Counted from the stretch's first letter, positions 17,666-26,621 are shown. The stretch is 64,000 nt of DNA from Eubacteriaceae bacterium (GCA_021770095.1 JAETRQ010000009.1:1-64000), one strand, 5' to 3'. Notes: a model not told the origin generated them from the sequence alone. Translations and numbers: made by a program.

Positions 17666-18403
17666 ATGTCAGCATTAGAAGCAATCTATTCTGCCGGATT
17701 TATCGGCAATGTTATAGCAGTTCCTGTTTTGAGGGAGATTGCAGCCGTTTTTCTTGCTTTTGCAATATCAAAGGACTGTAAAGCAAGGGATAACGGAAGC
17801 AGTGTTTTATGGGGGATATTTACATTGATTTCACCATTGATTGCAGGGGTAGTCTATGGTATTTACAGCCGATTTTTCAGTGACAGAAAAGCAGAAACCG
17901 ATGTGGATAAAAAGAGAGCAAAATCATCTGTCCGCCTGTGCATACTTGCCGTATTTACATATATTATGTCATTTATTATGCTTATTATATCTGTCATCGC
18001 AATCACATCGGCAGGACTTGCCGGTCAGCAGACAGATGATTTTGATATGTTTATAAGATATTACGATAGAAATCAGGTTGAATATAGTTCACTTGAAGAA
18101 GTGCCGCTTTTTGATAAAGAAAATAATATGTATCATATAGACAATTCATCGTTTTTTATTGTTGGTTCCTATTATGATGATAACGGTACAGAGTATGATT
18201 ATGACAATTCTTATATATCTGAAGATGGTTATTTTTATTATGATGAATCAAAGTCACTGAAAGAAAATGATGACGGATATTTTTATGACGCCGACGGCAA
18301 AAAATATGCATTGATTGATGATTGGATTTATTGGGATAAAGACGGCAAAATCCATTTCACTTCAGGTAAAGTCACAAGTGACAGATTGGCTTTTGATGAA
18401 TGA
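17666..18403 (+). CDS. Membrane protein with Tyr/Asp-rich repeat domain
   Basis: About 245 residues. The N-terminal half has three membrane segments, with the motif SKDCKARDNGSS followed by a GIFTLISPLIAGVVYGIY helix. The C-terminal half is extracytoplasmic, strongly acidic and Tyr-rich, built of short YxxDGxxY-like units (DDGYFYDADGKKY, DDWIYWDKDGK). It is a paralogue of the protein at 48109-48960. The start is set at ATG 17666, with GTGAGG upstream; the frame opens at GTG 17654. Last gene of the MerR operon. The repeats may bind ligand or cations, but function is unknown. Confidence 0.72.
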   Translation: MSALEAIYSAGFIGNVIAVPVLREIAAVFLAFAISKDCKARDNGSSVLWGIFTLISPLIAGVVYGIYSRFFSDRKAETDVDKKRAKSSVRLCILAVFTYIMSFIMLIISVIAITSAGLAGQQTDDFDMFIRYYDRNQVEYSSLEEVPLFDKENNMYHIDNSSFFIVGSYYDDNGTEYDYDNSYISEDGYFYYDESKSLKENDDGYFYDADGKKYALIDDWIYWDKDGKIHFTSGKVTSDRLAFDE

Positions 18404-18435
18404 ATGTAATATACGGATAAATTTAATCATATACT

Positions 18436-18482
18436 TATAGGTAAGTGCATTTAAAGTTTGATGTGCTTGCCTATATTTTTTA
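18436..18482 (+). terminator. Terminator of the MerR operon
   Basis: TATAGGTAAGTGCA (from 18436) pairs, with G-U wobbles, with TGTGCTTGCCTATA (ending 18475), followed by TTTTT. Confidence 0.8.
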
Positions 18483-18521
18483 TAGTTATATTAAATAATT
18501 GTTAAAGTTATAAAGAAAGGA

Positions 18522-18550
18522 TTGACTATTGTTAAAAAATATTATACAAT
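18522..18550 (+). promoter_or_regulatory. Promoter of the EF-G-like gene
   Basis: TTGACT (18522-18527), 17-bp spacer, TACAAT (18545-18550). Confidence 0.7.
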
Positions 18551-18584
18551 ATGCACAAAGATATAGTTAAAAGGGGACTTATTT

Positions 18585-20633
18585 ATGTCATGTAGTTGTG
18601 AAAATATTAGAAATATCACGATTGTTGGTCATGCCTCAAAAGGCAAAACAACGCTTTGTGAATCACTCCTCAATATTGCAGGAGCAACGGAAAGAGTGGG
18701 CAAAGTGGTTGACGGCAATACGGTTTGTGACTTTGATGCTGAAGAAAAGAAGAGAAAAATCGGAATAAACAGTGCTGTTGCCTCAATTGAATATAAGCAG
18801 AAAAAAATGAATTTTATTGATACACCCGGTTTGTTCGATTTTGCTATGGGCAGTGCTGAGGGTATCCGTGCAGCAGATACGGCAGTGATTGTTGTTTCAG
18901 CTCGTTCGGGTCTTGCTGTCGGTGCTGAAAAGGCTTTCAAAAATGCTGGCTCAAAAGGACTTGCAAGGATTTTTGCCGCCACCAAAATGGATGATGACCG
19001 TGCAGATTTCTATAAATGTTTTAATGGCATTGTTGCAAAATTCGGCACACAGGTCTGTCCTATTGTTGTACCTGTACTTTCGGCAGGGAAAGTTCGTTCG
19101 TACTACAATATGATTGAAGATAAAGCGTATGTTTATGATGGAATAAATAAAAAAGAAGTTACTCCTGAGCCTGAAGATGCACCAAGATTTGAGGCAATCA
19201 AATCTGTTTTTGCAGAAGCGGTTGCGTCTACCGATGAAGAATTGATGGAAAAATTCTTTGAAGGTGAAGAACTTACAAAAGAGGATAAAATTAAGGGCTT
19301 GAAACTCGGCGTTGCAGATAATTCCATTATTCCTGTATTCGCATTATCAGGTGCTGCGGGAACTGCGTGTGATATGCTGCTTGATTTTATCGCAGACGTT
19401 TGCCCTGCACCATCATCAGAATATGCGATTGACGGTAATGGTGAACCGGTTGAATTAACGCCTGATGAAAACGGACCGCTTGCTGCAGTTTGTTTTAAGA
19501 CCGTATCAGATGCTTTTGTAGGCAAACTCAATTTCTTCAAAGTAATCAGCGGTAAAATGACATCATCAACCATTCCTTTCAATGCCAATACAGGCAAGGA
19601 AGAAAAGATGGGAAAAATCGTAAAAGTTTTCGGTGCAAAGCAGACAGATGTGTCAGAACTGAAAGCAGGAGACATCGGTGCTGTTACTAAGTTGTCAGGA
19701 TTTTTTACAGGGGATACCATGTGCACCTCCAATAATATTGTAAAACTTGATGGTGTTGTTGTTCCTATTCCTACTTATAAGATGGCAATCAAGGCGGTAA
19801 AGAAAGGCGAGGAAGAAAAAATTTCTGCCGGTCTTTCAAAACTCTGCGAAGAAGATCCTTCACTTTTGTTTAAACATAATAAAGAAACAAAAGAGCATAC
19901 CCTTGCAGGTCTTGGTGAACAGCAGTTGGATGTTACAGTATCCAGACTGAAAGATAAATTCGGTGTTGATGCAGTGCTTGAGACTCCAAAGGTTGCATAC
20001 AGAGAAACGATTACCAAAAAAGTCTCTGCTCAGGGCAGGCATAAAAAGCAGAGCGGCGGTCACGGTCAGTTTGGTGATGTATTTATTGAATTTGAGCCTT
20101 ATGATACGCCCGGCCTTGTTTTTGAGGAACGAATTGTCGGCGGAAGTGTTCCTAAGAATTTCTTCCCGGCAGTTGAAAAGGGACTTAATGAGTGTATGGA
20201 ATCAGGTATCCTTGCAGGTTATCCTATGGTAGGTGTTAAGGCAACTTTGTATGATGGTTCCTATCATCCCGTTGATTCAAGTGAAATGAGCTTTAAAATT
20301 GCTGCCAATCTGGCATTCAAAGAGGGTGTGGCAAACGCAATGCCGATTATTCTTGAGCCGATTGTAACACTCAAAGCAATTGTCAATGATGATGCTATGG
20401 GTGATGTAATAGGCGATATTAACAGACGCCGCGGCAGAGTACTCGGTATGACACCGGCAGGTGACGGTTATCAGGAAATCATGGCAGAAGTTCCTGACGG
20501 AGAGATGACAACATTCTCAACCTCAATGCGTCAGATTACACAGGGAAGAGGTTCATTTACAACCGAATTTGCACGTTATGACAGAGCTCCTGAACATATT
20601 GCTCAAAGAGTAATGGCGGACGCGCAGAAGTAA
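18585..20633 (+). CDS. EF-G-like translational GTPase paralogue
   Basis: A 682-residue protein with the full EF-G domain order: G domain, domain II, III, IV (GRHKKQSGGHGQFGDV) and V (RRRGRVLGMTPAGDG). The P-loop GHASKGKT (15-22) is intact, but the switch II motif reads DTPGLFDF, so Leu83 (codon TTG at 18831) stands where EF-G has its catalytic His. The switch I segment EEKKRKIGI lacks the RGIT threonine, and the G4 motif reads TKMD instead of NKMD. It belongs to the EF-G-like (FusA2) group, not the main EF-G, and may hydrolyse GTP slowly or be ribosome-activated differently. Single-gene unit. Confidence 0.9.
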   Translation: MSCSCENIRNITIVGHASKGKTTLCESLLNIAGATERVGKVVDGNTVCDFDAEEKKRKIGINSAVASIEYKQKKMNFIDTPGLFDFAMGSAEGIRAADTAVIVVSARSGLAVGAEKAFKNAGSKGLARIFAATKMDDDRADFYKCFNGIVAKFGTQVCPIVVPVLSAGKVRSYYNMIEDKAYVYDGINKKEVTPEPEDAPRFEAIKSVFAEAVASTDEELMEKFFEGEELTKEDKIKGLKLGVADNSIIPVFALSGAAGTACDMLLDFIADVCPAPSSEYAIDGNGEPVELTPDENGPLAAVCFKTVSDAFVGKLNFFKVISGKMTSSTIPFNANTGKEEKMGKIVKVFGAKQTDVSELKAGDIGAVTKLSGFFTGDTMCTSNNIVKLDGVVVPIPTYKMAIKAVKKGEEEKISAGLSKLCEEDPSLLFKHNKETKEHTLAGLGEQQLDVTVSRLKDKFGVDAVLETPKVAYRETITKKVSAQGRHKKQSGGHGQFGDVFIEFEPYDTPGLVFEERIVGGSVPKNFFPAVEKGLNECMESGILAGYPMVGVKATLYDGSYHPVDSSEMSFKIAANLAFKEGVANAMPIILEPIVTLKAIVNDDAMGDVIGDINRRRGRVLGMTPAGDGYQEIMAEVPDGEMTTFSTSMRQITQGRGSFTTEFARYDRAPEHIAQRVMADAQK

Positions 20634-20646
20634 ATCATATTAAATC

Positions 20647-20682
20647 AAGAGCAAGGAACATATAATCCTTGCTCTTTTTGTT
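20647..20682 (+). terminator. Terminator after the EF-G-like gene
   Basis: AAGAGCAAGGA (20647-20657) pairs with TCCTTGCTCTT (20666-20676), then TTTG. Confidence 0.88.
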
Positions 20683-20747
20683 TGTTTGTTATATAATTTT
20701 ATATAGGTAAACATGGTGTTTATATCAGATTTTGAAGGTGAAGGAAT

Positions 20748-22208
20748 ATGGCTAATGCTTTAACCAAGAAAAAGAAAATCGGTTACGCCTTTGGTATTTT
20801 TACCGAATCACTGATTTATAATATGTTTTACACATATTATCTGACTTTCCTTGTGGAAATTGTTGGTATTCAGGCGAAGTTTGCTTCAATAGTAATTTTC
20901 ATTTCAATTGCATGGGATGCTGTTACTGACCCTATGATTGGAAATTATACTGACCGCGGCGGTGTGGATAAGCGCAAGGTGATGAAGTTTTCCATACTTC
21001 CTCTTGCCGTAATTTTCATTGTTGCGTGGACCTCAATCGGTGCAGGTTTCACAAGTCAGACTGCAAAAGTATTGCTTTATACTATTATATCCATGTGCAT
21101 ATGGGTGTTTTATACCATGTATACAATCCCATATTATGCAGTGGTTGCTGAGATTACAGAGGATTATGATGAACGTACGCAAATTCGTTCAACCGCTTCT
21201 CTGCTCAATGCGGGCGCAGTCGGTCTCGGCAATGTACTGCCGGCATTAGTGCCTACTGTCGCAATTCTGCTGGGGGAAAGATTTAAAAGCAATTCATACG
21301 CGGTTATTGCTGCTATTATCAGTACTCTGGCAGTCGCATTGGGATTTGTTTGTGTAAAATCACTTGGCGGTGTTTATACTCCAAAACCTGTTCATCCGAA
21401 TGAAAAGAAGATTACAATTAAAGATACTTTTTCCTCTTTCGGTCAGATACTCAAAATGAAACCTGCAAGATTCTTTTTGCTTTTTGTTTTCTTTTTCCTT
21501 ACTGCATCATCCATGATTCAGGCGAATTTGACCTATATGGTTGTTGACTGTATTGGACTTGATTATGATACAGGTATTGTTTATGTCATTGTCTCTATGG
21601 TATTATCCATGGCAATCGTGGTGCCTATTGTTGAAAAAACAGCACAAAAAACAGACAGAAGGACGGCATGTCTGATTTTCCTTTCAATTACTGCCGCCGG
21701 TGAGGTTATTGCAAAGATAGTCGGTCTTGATGCAACAATCGGTGATTTTAAAATTATGGCTGTTGTGTGTGCGTCTCTGCTTGGTCTGGGTGCAGGAACT
21801 TTCTGGACCTTGTTTTATTCAATGGGCTATGATTTGGTCGAACTTGATGAATTCAAAACAGGTAACAGAAGAGAGTCGATTATTACAGCACTCCCTCAGC
21901 TTATCCAAAAGTTTGGTTCAGCATTCGGTATTTTGATGGCAGGTCAGCTTCTGTCTGCATACGGATATGACTCATCAAAAGATACAGCAGGGCAGGAGGC
22001 TCTGATTAAAGTTGTAACAGACCCTCATATTGTCGGCGGTATGGAAAATATATCAACCGTGATTCCGGCAGGATTCTTATTGCTGTCCATTATTGCCCTT
22101 TGGTTTTATCCTATGACAAGGAAAAATGTTAACAAACTGATGGCACAGTTAAAAAAGAAAAGGGCAGGCGAAGAATATTCTTCTGACGGACTTGAAAAAT
22201 TAATGTAG
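20748..22208 (+). CDS. GPH-family sugar:cation symporter
   Basis: A 486-residue, 12-helix transporter of the glycoside-pentoside-hexuronide:cation (MelB-like) family within MFS. The N-terminus KKIGYAFGIFTESLIYNMFYT and the loop AWDAVTDPMIGNYTDR with its conserved Asp residues are family hallmarks. GAAGGTGAAGGA lies upstream. It probably imports a glycoside with Na+ or H+. No glycosidase is adjacent, so the substrate is unknown. The hisC-like gene begins 12 bp later and is probably cotranscribed. Confidence 0.9.
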   Translation: MANALTKKKKIGYAFGIFTESLIYNMFYTYYLTFLVEIVGIQAKFASIVIFISIAWDAVTDPMIGNYTDRGGVDKRKVMKFSILPLAVIFIVAWTSIGAGFTSQTAKVLLYTIISMCIWVFYTMYTIPYYAVVAEITEDYDERTQIRSTASLLNAGAVGLGNVLPALVPTVAILLGERFKSNSYAVIAAIISTLAVALGFVCVKSLGGVYTPKPVHPNEKKITIKDTFSSFGQILKMKPARFFLLFVFFFLTASSMIQANLTYMVVDCIGLDYDTGIVYVIVSMVLSMAIVVPIVEKTAQKTDRRTACLIFLSITAAGEVIAKIVGLDATIGDFKIMAVVCASLLGLGAGTFWTLFYSMGYDLVELDEFKTGNRRESIITALPQLIQKFGSAFGILMAGQLLSAYGYDSSKDTAGQEALIKVVTDPHIVGGMENISTVIPAGFLLLSIIALWFYPMTRKNVNKLMAQLKKKRAGEEYSSDGLEKLM

Positions 22209-22220
22209 AGAGATTGAACT

Positions 22221-23282
22221 ATGGAAAATTTATGGACTGAAAATTTAAGAAATATTGAGCCTTATGTTCCCGGTGAGCAAAGTGCTGAAACAGATATTGT
22301 AAAAATAAATGCGAACGAAAACCCTTATCCTCCGTCACCGAAAGTTGCCGAGGTAATCAAAAATTTTGATGCAGACAAACTCCGGCTTTATCCCAATGCA
22401 AATGCAACACCGCTCAAACAGGCATTGGCTGATTATTATAATGTGGATATTAAAAATGTTTTTGTCGGCAATGGGTCAGATGATGTGATTGCGATTGTTT
22501 TTCAATCTGTATTTAACAGCAATCTGCCGATTGTTTATCCGGATTTGACATACAGTTTTTATCCTGTGTGGTGTTCGTTATTCAATATAAAATACAAAAC
22601 TTATCCTGTGGACGAAAATTTCAGGATTCATGTTGAAGATTATAAAGAGAAAAACGGCGGGGTAATTATCCCAAATCCCAATGCGCCCACTTCAATCGGT
22701 GAGGATTTGGAATTTGTTGAACGGCTGATGGAATATAACCAAGACAGCGTTGTTGTTATTGACGAGGCTTATGTCGATTTCGGCGGAATATCATCTGTTG
22801 AACTTACAAAAAAATATGAAAATCTGCTTGTTACAGGTACTTTCTCAAAATCCCGTTCGCTTGCAGGACTCAGAATAGGTTTTGCAATCGGAAGTGAAAA
22901 GTTAATTTCAGTTCTGGAAGCAGTCAAAAATTCATATAATTCTTATACAGTGGACAGTTTGTCAATTGCAGCAGGCAGGGCAAGTATCCTTGATAATGAA
23001 TATTTCAAATCCACCTGTCAAAAAATTATAAATACTAGAACTCGTGTGACGAATGATATGAGGGCGTTAGGTTTCAAAGTTCTTGATTCGTCAACAAATT
23101 TTATCTTTGCCACAAAAGATGATTTGTGTATGAAGGATTTGTTTGCGTATTTAAAAACCAAAAAAGTATTTATTCGTTACTTTTCTGTGCCGAGGATTGA
23201 AAATTATGTTCGTATTTCAATCGGTACTGATGAAGAGATGGATATTTTTCTCAAAGAAGTAAAGGGGTATTTAAAAGTATGA
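22221..23282 (+). CDS. hisC: HisC-type histidinol-phosphate/aromatic aminotransferase
   Basis: A 353-residue fold-type I PLP aminotransferase. NANENPYPPSP near the N-terminus, VFVGNGSDDVI, VVIDEAYVDF and the PLP-lysine motif TFSKSRSLAGLR are typical of HisC. It converts imidazole acetol phosphate to histidinol phosphate or transaminates aromatic 2-oxo acids. It lies outside any his cluster, between a sugar symporter and a small membrane protein, so the physiological substrate is uncertain. The following gene overlaps its last 4 bp. Confidence 0.88.
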   Translation: MENLWTENLRNIEPYVPGEQSAETDIVKINANENPYPPSPKVAEVIKNFDADKLRLYPNANATPLKQALADYYNVDIKNVFVGNGSDDVIAIVFQSVFNSNLPIVYPDLTYSFYPVWCSLFNIKYKTYPVDENFRIHVEDYKEKNGGVIIPNPNAPTSIGEDLEFVERLMEYNQDSVVVIDEAYVDFGGISSVELTKKYENLLVTGTFSKSRSLAGLRIGFAIGSEKLISVLEAVKNSYNSYTVDSLSIAAGRASILDNEYFKSTCQKIINTRTRVTNDMRALGFKVLDSSTNFIFATKDDLCMKDLFAYLKTKKVFIRYFSVPRIENYVRISIGTDEEMDIFLKEVKGYLKV

Positions 23283-23716
23283 CTACACAAAAAAAGACTT
23301 CAATCCTATTTCTTGCAGTCATTAATTTGATGAATATTGTAGCAGGTATTATGCCGCAGATACAGATGATACAGAATAAAGATATTGTATCCATCCTGCC
23401 GATTACAACTGAAATGAGCGTTGTTCAGATACTGAATCTCAATTTTACTGTTGTGGTTACGGTAATGACTTTAATCAGCATTGTAACAACTTATCTTGTT
23501 ACGGATGTACCGTATTCACCGAAAGAGATTTTATCAAATTGTGCAGGCGTATTTTTAATTATTCCGATAGGTGTTTTGGCTATGGCAGTTTTCAATGCAA
23601 TCAATACACCGATTGCGGCAGATAAGATTTGGATTGTACTCAGCGCAGTATATTATTTTATTGCTTTTGTTATCAATATCGGCTGTGTATTAACAATAAA
23701 ATATGATGCGGACTAA
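23279..23716 (+). CDS. Uncharacterised four-helix membrane protein
   Basis: 145 residues, with four predicted membrane helices at about 9-27, 52-75, 88-110 and 118-140. No motif is recognised. The start overlaps the hisC-like stop by 4 bp, so the two are translationally coupled. Function unknown. Confidence 0.7.
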   Translation: MTTQKKTSILFLAVINLMNIVAGIMPQIQMIQNKDIVSILPITTEMSVVQILNLNFTVVVTVMTLISIVTTYLVTDVPYSPKEILSNCAGVFLIIPIGVLAMAVFNAINTPIAADKIWIVLSAVYYFIAFVINIGCVLTIKYDAD

Positions 23717-23760
23717 ATAAGATTCAGCAAACCATTTGAACGATAATAAATACAGTTTGT

Positions 23761-23795
23761 AAAAGAGATTATGTTCTGATAATCTCTTTTTCTAT
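23761..23795 (+). terminator. Terminator of the symporter-hisC operon
   Basis: AAAAGAGATTAT (23761-23772) pairs with ATAATCTCTTTT (23779-23790), followed by T residues. Confidence 0.9.
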
Positions 23796-23796
23796 A

Positions 23797-23841
23797 TTGA
23801 CAAAACTAATTAAATTAGTTATAATTATAATGAAATTAGTT
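23797..23841 (+). promoter_or_regulatory. TetR operon promoter overlapped by a 17-bp palindromic operator
   Basis: TTGACA (23797-23802), 17-bp spacer, TATAAT (23820-23825). The spacer is filled by a perfect odd-length palindrome, AACTAATT-A-AATTAGTT (23804-23820), and a third copy of the half-site ATTAGTT lies at about 23835-23841. A repressor bound here would block RNA polymerase. The TetR protein encoded 17 bp downstream is the obvious candidate. Confidence 0.78.
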
Positions 23842-23857
23842 AAAAAGGAGGAGCGAT

Positions 23858-24439
23858 ATGCCAAAAAATAATATTAGTGAAGAGCTTATTATTGAAACTT
23901 CTGCTCATATCTCAAACGAAATAGGATTAGATAATCTGTCTTTAAAAATAGTTGCTGAAGAATTAAATATTAAACCGCCATCATTATATAATCATATTTC
24001 CGGCTTAGATAATATTAAAGAAAAACTAATGATTTATGGTTGGAAGCAAATTGAGAATAAGATGATAGATTCAGCGGTCGGCGTAGCCGGATATGAAGCA
24101 TTAAAGAATATGTGTTATGCCTTTTATGATTATGCTACTAATAACAAAGGTGTTTTTGCTGCAATGTTATGGTATAACAAATACGAAACACAAGAAAACA
24201 ATAATTCGACCGTAAGATTATTTGAACTGTTGTTTAAAGTAATGAAGGCTTTAGATATTAGTGAGGATAATATTAATCACAGTATAAGAACCTTGAGAGG
24301 GTTTTTAGAAGGTTTTTCATTACTTGTGAATAATAATGCTTTTGGAAATCCAATATCCATTAAAGAAAGTTTTGATTTATCATTAGAGATAATTATGAAT
24401 GGTATAAAATCTTTAGAAGGAATGAAACGAGATGAATGA
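23858..24439 (+). CDS. TetR/AcrR family transcriptional regulator
   Basis: A 193-residue TetR-type repressor. The N-terminal HTH covers about 1-50 (LSLKIVAEELNIKPPSLYNHI), followed by an all-helical ligand domain of the WHG type (about 75-185). AAGGAGGAG lies 6 nt before the ATG. It overlaps the downstream acetyltransferase gene by 8 bp. Codons are more AT-rich (many TTA, ATA, AGA) than in neighbouring operons, which hints at recent acquisition of the pair. Autoregulation through the upstream palindrome is likely; the inducer is unknown. Confidence 0.9.
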   Translation: MPKNNISEELIIETSAHISNEIGLDNLSLKIVAEELNIKPPSLYNHISGLDNIKEKLMIYGWKQIENKMIDSAVGVAGYEALKNMCYAFYDYATNNKGVFAAMLWYNKYETQENNNSTVRLFELLFKVMKALDISEDNINHSIRTLRGFLEGFSLLVNNNAFGNPISIKESFDLSLEIIMNGIKSLEGMKRDE

Positions 24440-25175
24440 ATATATAAATTTGACTCCGGAAAATATTGATGAAGAACACATATGTTGTGCCATAGGGGAT
24501 AAAAAGCACCAAAATGGAGTCGGCAGTAAAAAGGAATGGATTAAAGATAAATTAAAAGATGGTCATGTTTTCAGAAAATTAAATACAAGAGGAAAAATAT
24601 TTATTGAATATGAGCCAATAGAAACTGCTTGGGTTCCAATCACCGGGAAGAATTATGAATATATTTATTGCTTATGGGTAGCAGGCAGTTTTAAAGGTAA
24701 AGGAATCGGAAAAGAATTACTGGAATATGCAATAAACGATTCTAAAGAAAAAGGTAAAAGCGGTATATGTACTTTGACTTCTAAAAAGAAGAAACCTTTT
24801 ATTAGCGACAAGAAGTTTTTTGAACACTATGGATTTAAAGTTGCAGACAGTATCGGAGATTACGAATTATTAGCATTGCAATTTGATAATAATGATACTC
24901 CTGTATTTAGTGAAAATGCCAGAAAGATGCAAATAGACAGTAAAGATTTTACTATTTATTATAGTCCCGAATGTCCTTATGTAGAATATGAAGTGCAAGA
25001 ACTTAGTGAATATGCAAAGGAGAATCATATTAAAATTAACTTTATAAAAATAGATTCATTGGAAAAGGCAAAAAATGTACCTTGTATTTTTAATAATTGG
25101 GCTAATTTTTATAAAGGAGAATTTGTGTCAAACACAATATTAAATGCAAATTCATTTGAGAAGTTCATTAAATAA
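24432..25175 (+). CDS. GNAT acetyltransferase with C-terminal YoaP-like domain
   Basis: A 247-residue two-domain protein. The GNAT domain (about 1-145) contains the acetyl-CoA loop VAGSFKGKGIGKELL. The C-terminal part (about 160-247) resembles the YoaP-like domain, with SPECPYVEYEVQEL holding a thioredoxin-like Cys-Pro. Such proteins occur beside regulators and are suspected to modify small molecules or antibiotics; no substrate can be assigned. It overlaps the TetR gene by 8 bp and shares its promoter and low GC. Confidence 0.85.
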   Translation: MNEYINLTPENIDEEHICCAIGDKKHQNGVGSKKEWIKDKLKDGHVFRKLNTRGKIFIEYEPIETAWVPITGKNYEYIYCLWVAGSFKGKGIGKELLEYAINDSKEKGKSGICTLTSKKKKPFISDKKFFEHYGFKVADSIGDYELLALQFDNNDTPVFSENARKMQIDSKDFTIYYSPECPYVEYEVQELSEYAKENHIKINFIKIDSLEKAKNVPCIFNNWANFYKGEFVSNTILNANSFEKFIK

Positions 25176-25231
25176 CAAATTACACTTTAGGCGTGAGAAC
25201 TCAGTTCGGTAAAACATAGTTTATATTGCAA

Positions 25232-25262
25232 AAACCGCGGACATTGTCCGCGGTTTGCTTCC
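25232..25262. terminator. Bidirectional terminator between convergent genes
   Basis: AAACCGCGGAC (25232-25242) pairs with GTCCGCGGTTT (25246-25256). It sits between the rightward GNAT gene and the leftward phosphoesterase gene. Confidence 0.82.
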
Positions 25263-25300
25263 TTATAACACGCTATTTATTATATGTTTGTTTTTATGAT

Positions 25301-26392
25301 TTATCCGAAAAAGAATACGAGTATCAAAATAATAATTGCCGTAATTCCAAGACCTGCGAAAAATTTGATTGCTCTTGATACAGCATCAAACATATTTGTC
25401 GGCATAATCTGGAACAATGCATATCTGAATGGTTCTTTTACTTTGTTGCCTACAAGATTTTTGAATCTCAAATCATATGTTTCAAATTCGCCGCCTTTTT
25501 TTAATTCAATAATTCTTACACCGCGGTCTCTACCCGGTCCGTAAACATGAAATCCTGCACCCTGTGTATATCCAAGGTCAATTCCGTCAACTTTTCCGTT
25601 GAAAGAATTGTTATGGTCGTGACCAAAGTACACGCCGAGTACTTCTCCCTTTTCTTTAAATGCAGCAAATTCACCGCTGTTTTCCTGTGGGTCGGCAGGT
25701 GATTCTTTCATAAAACCGGTTTTATTCACTCGGTCGGGGTTAAGAACATAAAATTGATTTGCATGTGTTCTGAATCCTCTGACCGCACCTTTTGTGCTTT
25801 TTTTCACTTCTGTTAAAAGTTCAAATACTTCACACACAGGGATATGCTGAATAACGATTGATGGAATTAATCTGCCGTATTCTGCCTCATATTTGTCTCT
25901 TGTTTTTCTGTACCAATCAATCTGATTTTGATGTACATTGTCATATCCGATTTTTAAATTTGAGTGACTGTCAATCAGATATAACAGGAATTCAAGGTTA
26001 TCGCCGTCTTTTATTTCGATGACATGGTTAGCAACGCCGTCAATGCCTTCTTCACTTTCTCCTATGAAACAGTCGAAATTTTTATATATGTCGAATTGTT
26101 CCTGATTACTCAGTCCTACCTGTCTGTCATGATTGCCGAAACAGACTGAGAAAGGTATTTTTCTGTCTCTTACAGGTTTGGTCAGCTGGGAAAGAACCCT
26201 TTCAACTTTATCTTTGTTACCTTTAAAAGCGGATTTGCCCCAAATCTGGTCACCTGAATATACAACAAGGTCAGGTTCTGCTCTGTCAAGGGCAGCGTTA
26301 ATAAGATCAAGTGTGTCAGGGCTGACTGATGAACCCTCTTGTGTATCGGCAATCTGCATGATTTTGAATGTATCGTTTTTGAATTGTAACAT
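25301..26392 (-). CDS. Membrane-anchored calcineurin-like metallophosphoesterase
   Basis: A 363-residue protein. The metal-binding motifs are ordered as expected: IMQIADTQEG, VYSGDQIWG, CFGNHDRQ and YFGHDHNN. A single hydrophobic C-terminal segment (about the last 25 residues, GITAIIILILVFFFG) probably anchors it to the membrane. AGGTG precedes the ATG at 26392; the frame opens 3 codons earlier at GTG 26401. It is similar in size to purple-acid-phosphatase-like enzymes acting on nucleotides or lipids. Substrate unknown. Monocistronic, with its own promoter. Confidence 0.85.
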   Translation of the reverse strand: MLQFKNDTFKIMQIADTQEGSSVSPDTLDLINAALDRAEPDLVVYSGDQIWGKSAFKGNKDKVERVLSQLTKPVRDRKIPFSVCFGNHDRQVGLSNQEQFDIYKNFDCFIGESEEGIDGVANHVIEIKDGDNLEFLLYLIDSHSNLKIGYDNVHQNQIDWYRKTRDKYEAEYGRLIPSIVIQHIPVCEVFELLTEVKKSTKGAVRGFRTHANQFYVLNPDRVNKTGFMKESPADPQENSGEFAAFKEKGEVLGVYFGHDHNNSFNGKVDGIDLGYTQGAGFHVYGPGRDRGVRIIELKKGGEFETYDLRFKNLVGNKVKEPFRYALFQIMPTNMFDAVSRAIKFFAGLGITAIIILILVFFFG

Positions 26393-26414
26393 AGAATACA
26401 CCTCACTATTTTTT

Positions 26415-26443
26415 ATTTTATCATATTATTATCTTGACTGCAA
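26415..26443 (-). promoter_or_regulatory. Promoter of the metallophosphoesterase gene
   Basis: On the minus strand, TTGCAG (26443-26438), 17-bp spacer, TAAAAT (26420-26415). Confidence 0.6.
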
Positions 26444-26471
26444 CTTTTAATAGATTTATAATATTATAAAT

Positions 26472-26548
26472 CCGCCCGTAGCATAATTGGCTAATGCATT
26501 AGATTCCGATTCTAAAGAGTGTAGGTTCAAATCCTATCGGGCGGACCA
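26472..26548 (+). tRNA. tRNA-Arg (anticodon CCG)
   Basis: A complete cloverleaf: acceptor CCGCCCG/CGGGCGG, D stem GCAT/ATGC, anticodon stem TTAGA/TCTAA with loop TTCCGAT, 5-nt variable loop, T stem GTAGG/CCTAT with TTCAAAT, discriminator A, and encoded CCA at 26546-26548. The anticodon CCG is at 26506-26508 and reads the CGG codon. Confidence 0.96.
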
Positions 26549-26560
26549 ATTTTAGATGTG

Positions 26561-26589
26561 TTGAGTTTTTGTTTTGATTGTGTTACAAT
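26561..26589 (+). promoter_or_regulatory. Promoter of the GH20-M28 operon
   Basis: TTGAGT (26561-26566), 17-bp spacer, TACAAT (26584-26589). Confidence 0.62.
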
Positions 26590-26621
26590 ATCATAAAAAT
26601 AATTATAAGTGGAGAAATTAT

